Of a stretch of DNA of 64,000 bases, positions 62,311 through 64,000 are shown piece by piece (within the stretch, counting starts at the first letter, position 1; each line of letters begins with the position of its first letter). Under the pieces are notes generated by a model. The model was not told where the DNA came from. It saw nothing but the letters and a program-made list of their open reading frames with translations, and did not search any database. The translations under genes and the position numbers were made by a program. The DNA comes from Amycolatopsis albispora (GTDB taxonomy: Bacteria; Actinomycetota; Actinomycetes; Mycobacteriales; Pseudonocardiaceae): the NCBI RefSeq assembly GCF_003312875.1, contig NZ_CP015163.1:1-64000 (forward strand). Reading direction: 5' to 3'.

Positions 62311-63893
62311 GACCGCACCTCACCGAGACCGAGCAGCGTGCGCGCGTGCGCCGCCAGCCGGTTCTTCTGCACCTTGGAGCTGGCGGTCATGCCGATGCCC
62401 TCGAAGCCGTCGACGATGCGCAGGTGGCGCGGCACCTTGAAGCCGGCCAGCCGCCCGCGCACCCAGTCGAGCAACTCGTCCTCGGTGATCCGCCCTTCGG
62501 TGAGCACCACAAAAGCGAACGGCACTTCGAGCAGGCGTTCGTCCGGCACGCCGACCACCGCGGCCTGCCGCACCAGCGGATGCCGGTGCAGCGCGTCCTC
62601 GATGTCCGCCGGGGCCACGTTCTCGCCGCCGACGCGGATGATGTCCTTGGTACGCCCGGAAAAATGCAGCCGTCCCGCCGCGTCCAAAGAACCGATGTCC
62701 CCTGTGGACAGCCAGCCGCCGGCATCGATCGCCTCGGCCGTCTTGGCCGGGTCGTCCAGGTAACCCCGCATCACGTTCCACCCGCGCACCAGGATCGACC
62801 CCGGTTCACCCGGACCGCAGTCGTGGCGGCCGTCGAAGTCGCGGATCCGCACCTCGACCCCGGGTTGGACCGCCATCGCGCCGGACGCCCGCACCTCCTC
62901 CGGCTCCCACCACGCCGACTGCGCCACATTCGGCGACGCCTCGGAAAGCCCATACCCCGCAACGCATTCCCGTGCACCGAGCTCGTCGATGACCCGCCGG
63001 ATCACGGTGGGGGAGGCGGCCACCCACGCCCCGCGCAGGCACAGTGCGCGCCGTGCGCGGTCGGGGTGGTTGAGCAGCAGGAGCGCGATGGTGTCGTTGC
63101 CGGAGAAGTGCGTGCAGCGCTCGGCTTCCAGCAGCCGCAGCGCTTCGGCTGGCTCGAACTTGGGCATGGTGACCAGCGTGGTGGCGTGCTGCACGGACGC
63201 CAGCACGGACAGCGTGCTGCCGGCGACGTGGAAGAACGGCCGCGCCGAGTGGAACCGGTCGCCGGGCCGCAGGCCCATCCGCATGCCGGAGAAGAACGCG
63301 TCGGCGCACATGCTCCGGTGCGTGAGCAGCGCACCCTTGGGCCGCGCGGTGGTGCCGGAGGTGTACTGCACGAGCAGCAGGTCGTCGGCCTCGGCGGTGG
63401 CGTCGGCGTTCCGGCCCGCACCCGCCGCCAGGAAATCCGGCCAGGAAAGCGCGTACCCGGGCACGTTTGACCCCAGCATCACGATCGACCGCAGGTCCGG
63501 CAGGTCCAGCTCGCCGAGCATGCCCGCGAAGTCGGTGCTGAGCACCCGGTCCGCGGCGAACAACGTGGTGACGCGGGCGTGCGAAAGCGTGTAGTGCACC
63601 TCGTCGGCGGTGAACCGGGTGTTGACCGGGACGGTGATCGCACCGACCGAGCCGATCGCCAGGAACAGCGCCACCCAGTCGGGCCCGTTGCCCAGGCACA
63701 GCCCGACGCGGTCGCCGCGGCCGATCCCGGCGGCCACCAGCGCGTCGCGGATGCGGCCGACCGACGCGGCCAGTTCGCCGTAGGTGACTCGCTCGTCGGC
63801 GGTGACCACGGCTTCGACGTCCGGTGCGAGCAGCGCGGCCCGTGCCAGCGCTTCGTGCGTGGTGAGCGGGCAGGCGGTGCGCAAGGGGATCAT
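62307..63893 (-). CDS. Acyl-CoA synthetase (AMP-forming, class I adenylate-forming ligase)
   Basis: 528 residues from ATG 63893. P-loop LLLVQYTSGTTARPKGALLT, A5 AGYGLSEASPNVA, A7 GWLSTGDIGSLDAAG, A8 GRTKDIIRVGGENVAPADIE and the A10 Lys region SSKVQKNRL are all in place. It activates a carboxylic acid to its CoA thioester; medium-chain or aromatic acids are likely. It overlaps both neighbours by 4 bp, in a CoA-linked degradation operon. Confidence 0.93.
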   Translation of the reverse strand: MIPLRTACPLTTHEALARAALLAPDVEAVVTADERVTYGELAASVGRIRDALVAAGIGRGDRVGLCLGNGPDWVALFLAIGSVGAITVPVNTRFTADEVHYTLSHARVTTLFAADRVLSTDFAGMLGELDLPDLRSIVMLGSNVPGYALSWPDFLAAGAGRNADATAEADDLLLVQYTSGTTARPKGALLTHRSMCADAFFSGMRMGLRPGDRFHSARPFFHVAGSTLSVLASVQHATTLVTMPKFEPAEALRLLEAERCTHFSGNDTIALLLLNHPDRARRALCLRGAWVAASPTVIRRVIDELGARECVAGYGLSEASPNVAQSAWWEPEEVRASGAMAVQPGVEVRIRDFDGRHDCGPGEPGSILVRGWNVMRGYLDDPAKTAEAIDAGGWLSTGDIGSLDAAGRLHFSGRTKDIIRVGGENVAPADIEDALHRHPLVRQAAVVGVPDERLLEVPFAFVVLTEGRITEDELLDWVRGRLAGFKVPRHLRIVDGFEGIGMTASSKVQKNRLAAHARTLLGLGEVRS

Positions 63894-64000
63894 TTCTGCT
63901 CTCCGTTGGTGAACCGGGCGACGCCGTCCCGCCACCCGCCGTCGGCTAGGCACTGCTCGATGGCGGACAGCTCGATCCGGATGCCGCGGTCGAGATCGGT
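63890..64000 (-). CDS. Enoyl-CoA hydratase/isomerase-like protein, C-terminal fragment at window edge
   Basis: Only the last 36 codons are visible, reading in from the edge: it begins TDLDRGIRIELSAIEQCLAD and ends GVARFTNGEQK. The helix pattern with DGxxxF near the end resembles the C-terminus of crotonases (EGxxAFxEKR). The stop overlaps the acyl-CoA ligase start (ATGA), so it is an upstream gene of the same operon. The family assignment is tentative. Confidence 0.5.
   Translation of the reverse strand, partial: TDLDRGIRIELSAIEQCLADGGWRDGVARFTNGEQK

Overview
This is a GC-rich actinobacterial chromosome segment. Strong G/C third-position bias, many GTG/ATGA start-stop overlaps, 13E12-type DUF222-HNH genes, IclR, TetR and ECF42 regulators and a Rox-like monooxygenase fit a Pseudonocardiaceae member, most likely Amycolatopsis or a close relative (inference; no rRNA or tRNA gene is present). 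The window is accessory-type metabolism and regulation. I see no replication, ribosomal, CRISPR or phage module.

Layout. 1-4391: a molybdenum hydroxylase operon (Fe-S, FAD, Mo subunits on the minus strand; the last two are broken by about seven single-base losses), a divergent TetR gene with a 51-bp operator-like palindrome between them, and a serine hydrolase. 4497-7506: a 43-residue Cys/His peptide gene, a strong hairpin and a TPR-CHAT protease-like gene. 7521-10609: a dispersed palindrome, an SDR, a PPOX protein, and an IS481 element nested in a foldback MITE, both at a CTAG that supplies stop codons. 10661-17045: PobR/PobA-like pair, HxlR/NTF2 pair, DUF574-type methyltransferase, P450 and a secreted hydrolase. 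17141-25532: GGDEF protein with dead EAL domain, TetR/DoxX, ClpP, GNAT/GlxA, small membrane proteins, cupin, LysR and TauE. 25604-29199: an ECF42-DGPF operon with its predicted promoter, then an RsrR-like Rrf2 gene divergent from an NmrA-type reductase. 29187-30505 and 43978-45296 are two colinear 1,319-bp copies of a terminator-promoter-DUF222-HNH unit.

30599-39981 is a plant-polysaccharide locus: two sugar ABC permeases, a Gfo/Idh/MocA-PmoA fusion, a lipoprotein binding protein, a secreted pectate lyase, and a 1,035-residue regulator built from a LacI-type sensor, degenerate kinase and receiver parts and an AraC DNA-binding domain. No ATPase is encoded, as is usual where a shared MsiK serves many importers. 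A secreted S1 protease and a convergent glycosyltransferase / Rox-like monooxygenase pair follow.

45392-60011 is the most interesting system: two divergent operons (CoA transferase, CoA lyase, cyclase, MmgE/PrpD on one side; a complete HAAT/Liv-type ABC importer, second MmgE/PrpD, Asp/Glu racemase-family protein, flavoprotein and hydantoinase-like amidohydrolase on the other) plus a terminal IclR gene. The same operator-like sequence TGTTTC-N7-GRAACR lies before both operons and before the iclR gene, so I propose a single regulon for uptake and CoA-dependent breakdown of a cyclic amide or imide or related di/tricarboxylate whose identity is unknown.

60018-60813 is non-coding, with two more copies of the dispersed palindrome and a degenerate minisatellite. 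The window ends in a minus-strand operon with a partial enoyl-CoA hydratase-like gene, an acyl-CoA ligase, a nitronate monooxygenase and a SnoaL-like protein.
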